From Candidatus Segetimicrobium genomatis (GTDB lineage: Bacteria; Sysuimicrobiota; Sysuimicrobiia; Sysuimicrobiales; Kaftiobacteriaceae): DNA of 38,492 bases. Positions 8,088 through 14,581 of this stretch are shown here, one piece after another (within the stretch, counting starts at the first letter, position 1; every line of letters starts with the position of its first letter). The translations under genes and the position numbers were made by a program. The DNA lies in contig VBAP01000067.1 in assembly GCA_005882335.1 (NCBI GenBank), positions 1 to 38,492 of the forward strand, in the 5' to 3' direction. Below the pieces are notes generated by a model, which saw only the letters and a list, made by a program, of their open reading frames with translations, did not search any database and was not told the origin of the DNA.

Positions 8088-8915
8088 GTGGCGCATTCGG
8101 AATCCGCCCGGGTTATCGCGCTTGTCAACCAGAAGGGTGGATGCGCGAAAACCACCACAGCGGTCAACCTCGCGGCCTGTCTGGCCAGCAGCGGCCGGCG
8201 GACCCTCGTCATCGATCTCGATCCTCAGGCCAACGCCACCGCCAGCCTGGGTGTGGACCCCGGGGGCCTCACCCGCACGGTCTACCACGTACTGGTGGGG
8301 GACGAGCGGGACGACGCCGGGGCCACCCTCGCGCAGATCATCGTGCCCACGACCGTCAGCAACCTGTTCCTGGCGCCTTCGTCGATTGACCTCGCGGCTG
8401 CGGAACTGGAACTGGCGGCCCGCATCGGCCGCGAGAACTCCTTGCGAAAGCGGATGGGGCCGGTGCTCACCGAGTATGCGTATATCTTCATTGATACGCC
8501 GCCCAGCCTGGGATTGTTGACACTGAACGCGCTCGTGGCCAGCGACGAGATCATCATTCCAATCCAGACTCACTATTATGCGCTGCTCGGGATGCGTCAG
8601 CTGCTGCGGACGCTGAAGATGGTCCGGGAGGAGGTCGGTCACCAGGTCGAGATCCTGGGAGTGCTGCCCACGATGTACGACTCCCGCACCAACATCAGCA
8701 AGGAAATCGTCCAGGGCATCAAGGATTTCTTCGGGGACAAGGTGTTCGATACTGCGGTCCACTTCAACATCAAGCTCGTGGAGTCGTCGATGGTAGGTGT
8801 TCCGCTGTTCATGCACGACCCGTCGTCACGCGGGGCGCAGGAATATATGGAACTGGCCAAGGAGGTCATGAAAGGTCATGAGGAAAGAGCGCGAGGAGCT
8901 GCGGCGCGGCATTAG
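8088..8915 (+). CDS. ParA/Soj-family partitioning or positioning ATPase
   Basis: ParA ATPases form nucleotide-dependent gradients on DNA or membranes to position chromosomes or protein complexes. The 275-residue protein has the deviant Walker A KGGCAKTTT near residue 18, Walker A' VIDLDPQANATASLG, and Walker B IFIDTPPSLGLLTLNAL. These match Soj-like ParA. GTG 8088 follows GGGAGGG at 8077-8083. A GTG at 8019 overlapping the previous stop is an alternative. No ParB or parS is beside it. Instead the 3' end overlaps by 38 nt a small Cys-rich gene, so it may be an orphan ParA with a dedicated partner, distinct from the chromosomal parAB, or the chromosomal ParA separated from its ParB. Confidence 0.88.
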   Translation: MAHSESARVIALVNQKGGCAKTTTAVNLAACLASSGRRTLVIDLDPQANATASLGVDPGGLTRTVYHVLVGDERDDAGATLAQIIVPTTVSNLFLAPSSIDLAAAELELAARIGRENSLRKRMGPVLTEYAYIFIDTPPSLGLLTLNALVASDEIIIPIQTHYYALLGMRQLLRTLKMVREEVGHQVEILGVLPTMYDSRTNISKEIVQGIKDFFGDKVFDTAVHFNIKLVESSMVGVPLFMHDPSSRGAQEYMELAKEVMKGHEERARGAAARH

Positions 8916-9276
8916 GGCATTCATCCAGGACACGTCGGCCGAACTCGCGGAATTCACCTCCTCCGCGGCGCCTGCACTTCCTCAAAAACCGCCTGCCGCG
9001 CGGGAGCCGGCGCCGGCGGACCGGCCGATTCTACGGCTCGTGCGCGGCGCACCTCCGGCCACGCTGGAACCCGTGCGGGGGGTGGAAGAGCTCACCCTGC
9101 ACCCAAAGAAGGGCGTGTGCGCAGCCTATTTCGTGAACAAGAAGTGCTGGGAGTTACCTGAGGCCTTCTGCAATCAAGCGCTCCACATCTGTCGTCTGCG
9201 GGAGTGTCCAGTCTACGCCCTCCATCAGGAAGAGATGGAACGCCGCTTCGCGGCCAAGTTCAAGCACCTCTGGTAA
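8878..9276 (+). CDS. Small Cys-rich protein coupled to ParA, uncharacterised
   Basis: This 132-residue protein overlaps the end of parA by 38 nt, indicating tight coupling. It starts with a charged helix (MRKEREELRRGIRAFI), passes through a Pro/Ala-rich linker (about residues 30-60), and ends in a compact domain with five cysteines: GVCAAYFVNKKCWEL, EAFCNQALHICRL and RECPVY. The KCWEL and CPVY signatures recall small two-CW-type metal-binding modules, so zinc or Fe-S binding is plausible but not shown. I do not recognise the family. The domain order (helix, disordered linker, metal-type domain) would suit an adaptor linking ParA to a cargo; that is inference. Confidence 0.75.
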   Translation: MRKEREELRRGIRAFIQDTSAELAEFTSSAAPALPQKPPAAREPAPADRPILRLVRGAPPATLEPVRGVEELTLHPKKGVCAAYFVNKKCWELPEAFCNQALHICRLRECPVYALHQEEMERRFAAKFKHLW

Positions 9277-9286
9277 TTGCGAACGG

Positions 9287-9366
9287 AAGTTGAAGAGTTG
9301 GAAAGTTGGACAGCCAATCTTTTGTGCGGGCAGTAGACTCTTCAACTCTCCAACTTTCCTCCAACT
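9287..9366. repeat. Quasi-palindromic word-repeat element 5 (GTTGGA/GTTGAAGA words)
   Basis: The left arm (9287-9310) is GTTGAAGAGTTGGAAAG plus GTTGG. The right arm (9337-9366) is the complementary ACTCTTCAAC, TCTCCAAC, TTTCCTCCAAC run. The spacer is about 26 nt. It fills the gap between the convergent Cys-rich gene and the HAD phosphatase. Confidence 0.85.
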
Positions 9367-9374
9367 CGCGCCAC

Positions 9375-10073
9375 CTAGCCTGCAAAGTCCAGGGTCAAGA
9401 GCTCCGAGATGCTATTCACCCAAGTCCAGATCGGTATGCCCCGGGCTTCCACAGCATCCCGTCTCGGTCCCACCCCTATGAAACGAATCCCCGCGGAGTG
9501 GGCGGCCTGCGCGTCGATCCACGCGTCGCCGATCATGAATGCTTGCCGGACGGTCGACAGGCAGGCCAGGATCCGTTGGATCCCGTCTGGGGCGGGCTTC
9601 AGCGCAGGCACATCGTCGCGGGTGGCGACGACCTCGAGGTACCGTGCCAGGCCATACCCTTCCAGGCGCTCTGTCAACATCTCGCGTGCGTTGTTGGTGA
9701 GTAAGGCCAGCCGGTATCCCTGTGCGTGAAGCGCGCTGAGGACCTCGCCTGCCCGATCTGCGAGCGTGGCGCGAGCCAGACCCTCCCGCTCCGCCTGCCG
9801 GACGACATCCCACATCCGGCCCACGAGCGAGGGGCCTGCCCCCGCCCCGAGAGCGATCAGTTCCGAGAGCGCCAGCGCCATCTGGGTCGCGCGAGGTTGA
9901 TTCGCCGCGCCGGCCTCCTCCAGCATGTCGATCAACCGGTGACGGACCGCGGCGAAGTCAATATTGGACATGACCAGTGTGTTGTCGAGATCGAAGATCA
10001 ACGCAATCTCGTTTGGGGTGAGCATCCCGGCCAGAAGGGTTCGCCATGCCGGGAGAAAACTCTTGGTAGGCAT
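9375..10073 (-). CDS. HAD-superfamily hydrolase (phosphoglycolate phosphatase-like)
   Basis: HAD phosphatases remove phosphate through an aspartyl intermediate. Visible motifs are motif I DLDNTLV, an alpha-helical cap, motif II LLTNNAR (Thr-Asn), motif III Lys in ALKPAPDGI, and motif IV GDAWIDAQAA. The overall form fits HAD subfamily IA enzymes such as phosphoglycolate or related small-molecule phosphatases; the substrate cannot be told. The start is uncertain. ATG at 10073 gives 232 residues. ATG at 10025 gives a protein beginning MLTPNEIALIFDLDNTL, more typical of the family, but neither has a strong ribosome binding site. The open frame also extends upstream into repeat DNA, which I excluded. 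The gene is divergent from the peroxiredoxin. Confidence 0.85.
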   Translation of the reverse strand: MPTKSFLPAWRTLLAGMLTPNEIALIFDLDNTLVMSNIDFAAVRHRLIDMLEEAGAANQPRATQMALALSELIALGAGAGPSLVGRMWDVVRQAEREGLARATLADRAGEVLSALHAQGYRLALLTNNAREMLTERLEGYGLARYLEVVATRDDVPALKPAPDGIQRILACLSTVRQAFMIGDAWIDAQAAHSAGIRFIGVGPRRDAVEARGIPIWTWVNSISELLTLDFAG

Positions 10074-10079
10074 GCGTCT

Positions 10080-10182
10080 ACCACGTCTTCCAAGTCTCCC
10101 AGGTCTTCCAGGTCTCAAAACCGTTACGCTTGCTTGCAGTTGACCTGGTAGACTTGGAAGACGTGGAAGACCCGGGAGACGC
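10080..10182. repeat. Quasi-palindromic word-repeat element 6 (GGAAGACGTGG/GGTAGACTT words), between divergent genes
   Basis: The left arm (10080-10116) is CCACGTCTTCC, AAGTCTCCC, AGGTCTTCC and AGGTCT. The right arm (10141-10182) is GACCTGGTAGACTTGGAAG followed by ACGTGGAAGACCCGGGAGAC. The spacer is about 25 nt. Unlike all the others, it lies between two divergently transcribed genes, where a transcription terminator would make no sense. It occupies most of the space available for both promoters. Confidence 0.8.
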
Positions 10183-10206
10183 CCTTTCAGAAGACGAGGA
10201 GTTCAC

Positions 10207-10668
10207 GTGATCAAAGAAGGCGATAACGCGCCGGACTTTACATTGCCGGACGAGCAGGGCACACCCGTCCGTCTGGCGGACTTTCGCGGTAAGCGTGTGG
10301 TGCTGTGGTTCTACGTCCGGGACTTCACCGCGGGCTGAACGATTGAAGCTACCGCGTTCCGTGACGATTACGCGGCGTATACGCAACAGAATGCGGCGAT
10401 CCTGGGCGTGAGTACGGACAGCGTGGAATCGCACGCGAAGTGGAAGCGAGAACTGCAGATCCCTCATCTGCTGCTGGCCGACACCAAGCACGAGGTGGCT
10501 GAACGGTACGGCGTGTGGGTGCAGAAAACGATGATGGGGAAAACGCATTGGGGCGTGGCGCGTACGACCTTCGTCATCGACGAACGGGGGAAGGTCGCAA
10601 AGGTGTTCGCCAACGTGAAGGTACAAGGACATTCGCAGGAAGTGCTCGCGACCCTCAAGGCGCTGTAG
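10207..10668 (+). CDS. bcp: BCP/Prx-type peroxiredoxin with in-frame TGA (probable selenocysteine) at the peroxidatic site
   Basis: Peroxiredoxins of the bacterioferritin-comigratory type reduce hydroperoxides. From GTG 10207 (GAGGAG at 10196-10201) one frame reads through a single TGA at 10336-10338 to the TAG at 10666-10668, giving 153 residues. Residues before the TGA ([24 protein letters not shown]) and after it ([25 protein letters not shown]) align without gap to the family. The TGA falls exactly on the peroxidatic cysteine of the usual TPGCTTEAC motif. The usual resolving Cys five residues later is Thr, so this would be a 1-Sec enzyme. Sec in this position is known in bacterial PrxU/BCP proteins. 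A gene caller would wrongly report only the part from about 10408. Confidence 0.85.
10339..10380 (+). promoter_or_regulatory. Candidate bacterial SECIS hairpin downstream of the UGA
   Basis: Immediately after the TGA the RNA can fold a short stem: CCGCG at 10352-10356 with CGCGG at 10371-10375, plus a possible U-A pair, enclosing a loop of about 12-14 nt (10357-10370). The loop lies 19-32 nt from the UGA, within the distance range of known bacterial SECIS apical loops. Such elements recruit SelB. The fold was found by eye; its stability has not been computed. Confidence 0.45.
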
Positions 10669-10679
10669 TATACCAACTT

Positions 10680-10761
10680 GTAGAACGCAGAACACAGAAC
10701 GCAGAGCGCAGAGACGGGAGTCAGGTCGTCTGCATGCTGCGTTCTGCCATCTGCGTTCTAC
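10680..10761. repeat. Quasi-palindromic word-repeat element 7 (CAGAACGCAGA words), running into asnS
   Basis: Outer stem GTAGAACGCAGA (10680-10691) pairs exactly with 10750-10761. A 3x3 mismatch follows, then CAGAACGCAG (10695-10704) pairs exactly with 10737-10746. The spacer is about 32 nt. The right arm lies inside the minus-strand asnS frame and encodes its last residues. The arms share both stems and the 3-nt mismatch with the element at 19857-19934. Confidence 0.9.
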
Positions 10762-12025
10762 GTTTCATTGACGCCTCGCGGATGTGTTCGATGCCGGCGA
10801 TCCAGGCCACCGACCGTTCGATGCCCAGGCCAAATCCGGAGTGCGGCACAGCCCCGTACCGCCGCAGATCCAGATACCATTGATAGACACGCTCGGGCAG
10901 ATGGTGTTCTTGCAGCCGCTGCTCCAGGAGCGGCAAGTCATGAATCCTTTGGCCCCCGCCGATGATTTCCCCATAGCCTTCCGGCGCCAGCAGGTCGGCC
11001 GACAGCACCACGTCCGGTCGGTCCCGTTCAGGCTGCATGTAGAACGCCTTACACCTCGCCGGGTAGTGGTGGACGAACACCGGCCGCTCGAACGCCGCTG
11101 AGATCACCGTCTCCTCGTCTCCGCCCAGGTCTTCACCCCATGGCAACGGCTTGCCCGCGGCCAGCAGCCGGCTCAGCGCCTCGTCGTATGAAAGCCGGGG
11201 GAACGGAGCCCGCACGGCCTCCAGCCTGGCGAGATCCCGCTCCAACACCTGCAGGTCCGCCCGCCGCCGTTCCAAGACCTGCGTTACGACGGCGCAGACC
11301 ATGGCCTCAGCGAACTCCATGTACTCGTCCAGTTCCATGAACGCCGCCTCGGGCTCGAGCATCCAGAACTCGGTGAGATGGCGCCGGGTCTTGGACTTCT
11401 CCGCCCGGAACGTTGGTCCAAGGCAGTAGACGCGGCCGAAGGCGGACGCGGCCGCCTCGTTGTACAGCTGGCCGGACTGGGTGAGATATGCTTTTCCCAG
11501 GTCGAAATACGGCGTCTCGAAAAGGGTTGTCGTGCCTTCCACCGAGGCCGGGGTCAGGATTGGCGCATCCATGCGCAGGTATCCGTTGCGGTCCAGAAAC
11601 TCGGTCGCCGCCCGGATCACTTCGGCCCGGATCCGCATCAGGGCGTGCTGACGCCGGGAGCGCAACCACAGGTGGCGGTGATCCATCAGGAATTCAACCC
11701 CATGCTCTTTTGGCGTGATGGGGTAGGGCTTCGCCAGGCCCACGATCTGCAGGTCTCGCACGGTCAGTTCGTGACCTCCCGGCGCCCGGGGGTCGACCCG
11801 CACCACCCCGCGCACGATGAGCGATGACTCCTGAGTGAGCTCCGCCGCAGCAGTAAAGATGGAGGGCGACACATCCTGCTTCGCCACCACCGCCTGCATC
11901 ACACCAGACCCGTCGCGGACCAGCAGAAAGTGAATGCTGCCGCTGCTGCGCTTGTGATAGAGCCAGCCGCGGATCTCGATCTCTGCGCCCGCATGGCCCG
12001 AGGCCTCGTCGATCCTGATCAGCAT
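10721..12025 (-). CDS. asnS: Asparaginyl-tRNA synthetase (class II) with an abnormal C-terminus
   Basis: AsnRS charges tRNA-Asn. The 434-residue protein has an N-terminal OB-fold anticodon-binding domain ([22 protein letters not shown]), motif 2 ([21 protein letters not shown]) and motif 3 ([15 protein letters not shown]). The start at 12025 has GGCGGAGG just upstream. After HIREA the family normally continues with a short IPFPR-containing tail. Here it continues [16 protein letters not shown], encoded by the right arm of the inverted repeat at 10736-10761. The repeat has therefore replaced the canonical end. The enzyme is otherwise intact and presumably essential, so the new tail must be tolerated unless a second copy exists. 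It is divergent from the rimP promoter. Confidence 0.93.
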   Translation of the reverse strand: MLIRIDEASGHAGAEIEIRGWLYHKRSSGSIHFLLVRDGSGVMQAVVAKQDVSPSIFTAAAELTQESSLIVRGVVRVDPRAPGGHELTVRDLQIVGLAKPYPITPKEHGVEFLMDHRHLWLRSRRQHALMRIRAEVIRAATEFLDRNGYLRMDAPILTPASVEGTTTLFETPYFDLGKAYLTQSGQLYNEAAASAFGRVYCLGPTFRAEKSKTRRHLTEFWMLEPEAAFMELDEYMEFAEAMVCAVVTQVLERRRADLQVLERDLARLEAVRAPFPRLSYDEALSRLLAAGKPLPWGEDLGGDEETVISAAFERPVFVHHYPARCKAFYMQPERDRPDVVLSADLLAPEGYGEIIGGGQRIHDLPLLEQRLQEHHLPERVYQWYLDLRRYGAVPHSGFGLGIERSVAWIAGIEHIREASMKRRTQMAERSMQTT

Positions 12026-12116
12026 CGTTCGCCTCCGCCATATGGTTCGTTGCGTGGGCGGCGCAATCTTCCCGGTCCCGCCGTTGCCCCGCCGATCCGG
12101 CCGGAAAGCGCTCAAG

Positions 12117-12145
12117 TTGCCCCACGAGGGGCCCCGTGCTATACT
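12117..12145 (+). promoter_or_regulatory. Sigma-70-type promoter of the rimP-nusA-infB operon
   Basis: A -35 box TTGCCC (12117-12122), a 17 nt spacer and a -10 box TATACT (12140-12145) lie about 170 nt upstream of rimP. Transcription would start near 12152. The spacing is ideal and the boxes are close to consensus. No other promoter of this quality is seen before infB. Confidence 0.7.
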
Positions 12146-12186
12146 GTCACCGTCGCGTGCAAGGCGCGGCGAAGTTCCAAGAGGAA

Positions 12187-12283
12187 GCCCCCGCCAGGGG
12201 GCGTTGCGGAGTGGGTGGACTCAAAGACCCACTCTTTTTTATGGAAACGCGGGGCCAAGACAGGCACCCCGAAACGGGGCCTG
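12187..12283 (+). ncRNA. Structured rimP-operon leader with terminator-like hairpin
   Basis: The leader holds three perfect or near-perfect hairpins. The first is GCCCCC (12187-12192) with GGGGGC (12197-12202). The second is GAGTGGGT (12209-12216) with ACCCACTC (12227-12234), followed at once by six T (12235-12240), the form of an intrinsic terminator. The third is CAGG-CCCCG (12261-12271) with CGGGG-CCTG (12275-12283) around an AAA loop. A terminator inside the leader of an essential operon implies attenuation or anti-termination. A comparable rimP leader RNA is known from proteobacteria; homology to it is not established here. A 23-codon mini-ORF starts at 12241 and ends at 12312. Confidence 0.65.
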
Positions 12284-12316
12284 GACAAAGCGGCGCTGAA
12301 CGATTGAGTTGAACAG

Positions 12317-12808
12317 ATGACACGGCAGGATGTCATTACCCAGGTGGAAGAGTTGCTGCGACCGATCGCGGCGCGGCTCGGCCTGGAAACGGTCGACATC
12401 GCGCTGTCGGGAGAAGGCCACAGGACGGTACTGCGCGTGGTCATGGACCGCGTGGAGGGCGGGATCACGGTGGAGGAGTGCGCGCTGGTCAGCGAGGCCC
12501 TAAGCCGTCAGCTGGACCTCTACGACCTGTTCGAGGATCCCTACACACTGGAAGTCTCCTCCCCGGGGCTGGACCGGCCGCTGCGGAACGACGCCGACTT
12601 CCGCCGCTTCGCCGGCAAAAAGGCAGAGCTCAAGACGTACGGGCCGGTAGAGGGGCAGCGTCACTTCCGGGGGATCCTCCTGGGCGTCATCGGGGAAGCG
12701 GTCGTCCTCCAATTGGACGGCAGGCAGGTGCATCTTCCCAAGAGCCAGATCGCTCAGGCCCGGCTGCTGGTGGAGATGGACGACCTACGCGCCGACCTGG
12801 ACGCGTGA
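12317..12808 (+). CDS. rimP: Ribosome maturation factor RimP
   Basis: RimP assists late assembly of the 30S subunit. The 163-residue protein has the N-terminal alpha/beta domain with LRVVMDRVEGGITVEECALVS and the diagnostic YTLEVSSPGLDRPL motif, then a C-terminal SH3-like barrel (LKTYGPVEGQRHFRGILLG). The length is typical. It is the first gene of the operon, behind a promoter and structured leader. The ribosome binding site (GAGTTGAACAG) is weak, which may matter for control by the leader. nusA follows after 21 nt. Confidence 0.93.
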   Translation: MTRQDVITQVEELLRPIAARLGLETVDIALSGEGHRTVLRVVMDRVEGGITVEECALVSEALSRQLDLYDLFEDPYTLEVSSPGLDRPLRNDADFRRFAGKKAELKTYGPVEGQRHFRGILLGVIGEAVVLQLDGRQVHLPKSQIAQARLLVEMDDLRADLDA

Positions 12809-12829
12809 CGATGTGATGAGGTGGGCAGG

Positions 12830-14212
12830 ATGAGCGTTGAACTGATGAAAGCCCTCGAGCAGATCGATGAAGAGAAAGGCATCGGCAAAGAGGTCATCAT
12901 CGAGGCCATCGAGGCCGCGCTGCTCTCGGCCTATAAGAAGAATTACGGCGCCTCGGCGCAAAACATGCGTATCGAGGTCGATCGCGACACCGGCGAGATG
13001 CGGGCGTATCAAATCCGCACCATCGTGGAAACGGTGGAAGATGAGCACACGCAGATCTCGCTGGCCGAGGCGCAGCAGTGGGATCCGTCCGCCAAGATCG
13101 GTGACATGGTGGAAGTGGAAGTCACGCCGCGTGATTTTGGCCGCATCGCCGCGCAGACGGCAAAACAGGTCGTGGTGCAGCGACTGCGTGAAGCCGAGCG
13201 CGACCTTGTGTATAAAGAATTCCGTGACCGGGAGGGGGATATCGTGACCGGCACGGTGCAGCGCATCGAGCGGAAGAACGTCTACCTCGACCTGGGCCGT
13301 ATCGAAGCCGTGCTGCCCCCGACCGAGCAGATCCCGCGGGAGAGCTACAGGCAGAGCGAGCGCATCAAGGCCTATGTGGTCGAGGTGCGCCAGGGCACGC
13401 GCGGGCCGCAGATCGTGGTCTCGCGCACGCACCCCGGCCTGCTGAAGCGGCTGTTCGAGCTCGAAGTGCCAGAGATTTACGAAGGCATCGTCGAGATCAA
13501 GGCGATCGCCAGGGAGGCCGGCGCGCGCAGTAAGTTCGCGGTGGCCTCACGCGACAAGAACGTCGACGCCGTCGGCGCCTGCGTCGGACCCAAGGGCACC
13601 CGCGTGCAATCTATCGTCGACGAGCTGAAGGGCGAGAAGATCGACATCGTGCCGTGGAACGCCGACCCGGCGCTGTTCGTCGCCGGCGCTCTGAGCCCCG
13701 CCAAGGTCACACGGGTGGAACTCGACGAGCAGACCAAGACCGCCCTGGTCATCGTCCCTGACCATCAGCTGTCGCTGGCGATCGGCCGCGAGGGGCAAAA
13801 TGCCCGGCTGGCGGCGAAACTCACCGGATGGCGGATTGACATCAAGAGCGAGACGCAGATAAAGGAAATCGAAGCCAAGAAATTGTTTGTCGACTTGCCC
13901 GAGGAAGAAGCGGCGGTCCCGGCTGAGGCACAGCCGGCGGCGGCAGGACCGGCCGGTGCCGACGCCTCGGGGGAGACCGCCACGGTGCCCGCGGAGCAGC
14001 CGGACGGAGCTGAGGCGCAAGGCGAAGGACCTGCACAGACGCTGGTACTGCCGGAGCCATCGGAGGCGCCGCCGGAAATCCCGGCACCATCCGGGGCCGC
14101 GGTGAAGGCAGTCGAGGCGGCGGACGGTGAGGGAAACGAGCCGTTTGCCACCTCCGCCGATGCTCCCGGTCCGGATGAGCTTTCAAAGAAGACGGCGGAG
14201 GCCGATGCCTAA
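12830..14212 (+). CDS. nusA: Transcription termination/antitermination factor NusA
   Basis: NusA binds RNA polymerase and modulates pausing, termination and antitermination. The N-terminal polymerase-binding domain begins MSVELMKALEQIDEEKGI. It is followed by an S1 domain (VTGTVQRIERKNVYLDLG), KH1 (with GACVGPKGTRVQSIVDEL) and KH2 (LAIGREGQNARLAAKLTGW). From about residue 350 there is a low-complexity acidic Pro/Ala/Glu tail, about 110 residues with no recognisable domain. ATG 12830 was chosen because GAGGTGGG lies just upstream and it matches the family N-terminus. The gene overlaps ylxR by 8 nt. A NusA next to a leader terminator raises the possibility of autoregulation, as inference. Confidence 0.95.
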   Translation: MSVELMKALEQIDEEKGIGKEVIIEAIEAALLSAYKKNYGASAQNMRIEVDRDTGEMRAYQIRTIVETVEDEHTQISLAEAQQWDPSAKIGDMVEVEVTPRDFGRIAAQTAKQVVVQRLREAERDLVYKEFRDREGDIVTGTVQRIERKNVYLDLGRIEAVLPPTEQIPRESYRQSERIKAYVVEVRQGTRGPQIVVSRTHPGLLKRLFELEVPEIYEGIVEIKAIAREAGARSKFAVASRDKNVDAVGACVGPKGTRVQSIVDELKGEKIDIVPWNADPALFVAGALSPAKVTRVELDEQTKTALVIVPDHQLSLAIGREGQNARLAAKLTGWRIDIKSETQIKEIEAKKLFVDLPEEEAAVPAEAQPAAAGPAGADASGETATVPAEQPDGAEAQGEGPAQTLVLPEPSEAPPEIPAPSGAAVKAVEAADGEGNEPFATSADAPGPDELSKKTAEADA

Positions 14213-14546
14213 AGTCAGAAAGGTCCCGGCGCGGATGTGCGTAGCCTGCAAACAGATGCGGCCCAAGCGCGAACTCATCCGGGTGGTGCGCACGCCTGCG
14301 GGTGAGATCAGGGTCGATGCCACCGGGAAGCTTTCCGGACGCGGCGCGTATGTGTGCCCGACGCCGGAGTGCGCGGATGCCGGCGTGCGCGAAGGCCGTC
14401 TCCAGCACGCGCTGCTCATACCAATCCCAGACGACGTCGGCCGGGACCTGCAACGGGCCATTCAGATGGCGCTCGCGGCGCAGTCTCGCACCGATCAACC
14501 GAAGATCATCCGTATTCCGGCAAGTGCGCGCCCGCCGAGAGCGTGA
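14205..14546 (+). CDS. ylxR: YlxR-family (DUF448) RNA-binding protein
   Basis: YlxR is a small nucleic-acid-binding protein encoded between nusA and infB in many bacteria; it has been linked to RNase P and to regulation, but its exact role is unsettled. The 113-residue protein has the signature RMCVACKQMRPKRELIRVVR and the GRGAYVCPTPEC motif. ATG 14205 overlaps the nusA stop and is preceded by GGCGGAGG, so the two are coupled. The L7Ae-like ylxQ, which follows ylxR in Bacillus, is absent; infB comes next after 35 nt. Confidence 0.9.
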   Translation: MPKVRKVPARMCVACKQMRPKRELIRVVRTPAGEIRVDATGKLSGRGAYVCPTPECADAGVREGRLQHALLIPIPDDVGRDLQRAIQMALAAQSRTDQPKIIRIPASARPPRA

Positions 14547-14581
14547 TCAGGGAACGATCTCTGGCAGAGGAGCATTGACGC

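Noticed and set aside
10207..10668. Peroxiredoxin as a nonsense pseudogene
   Set aside because: The only stop falls exactly on the catalytic Cys codon, both flanks are intact, and the resolving Cys is absent as expected for a Sec form.
12146..12316. tRNA or small RNA gene in the rimP leader
   Set aside because: There is no cloverleaf or CCA-type end; the hairpins are better read as a 5' leader.
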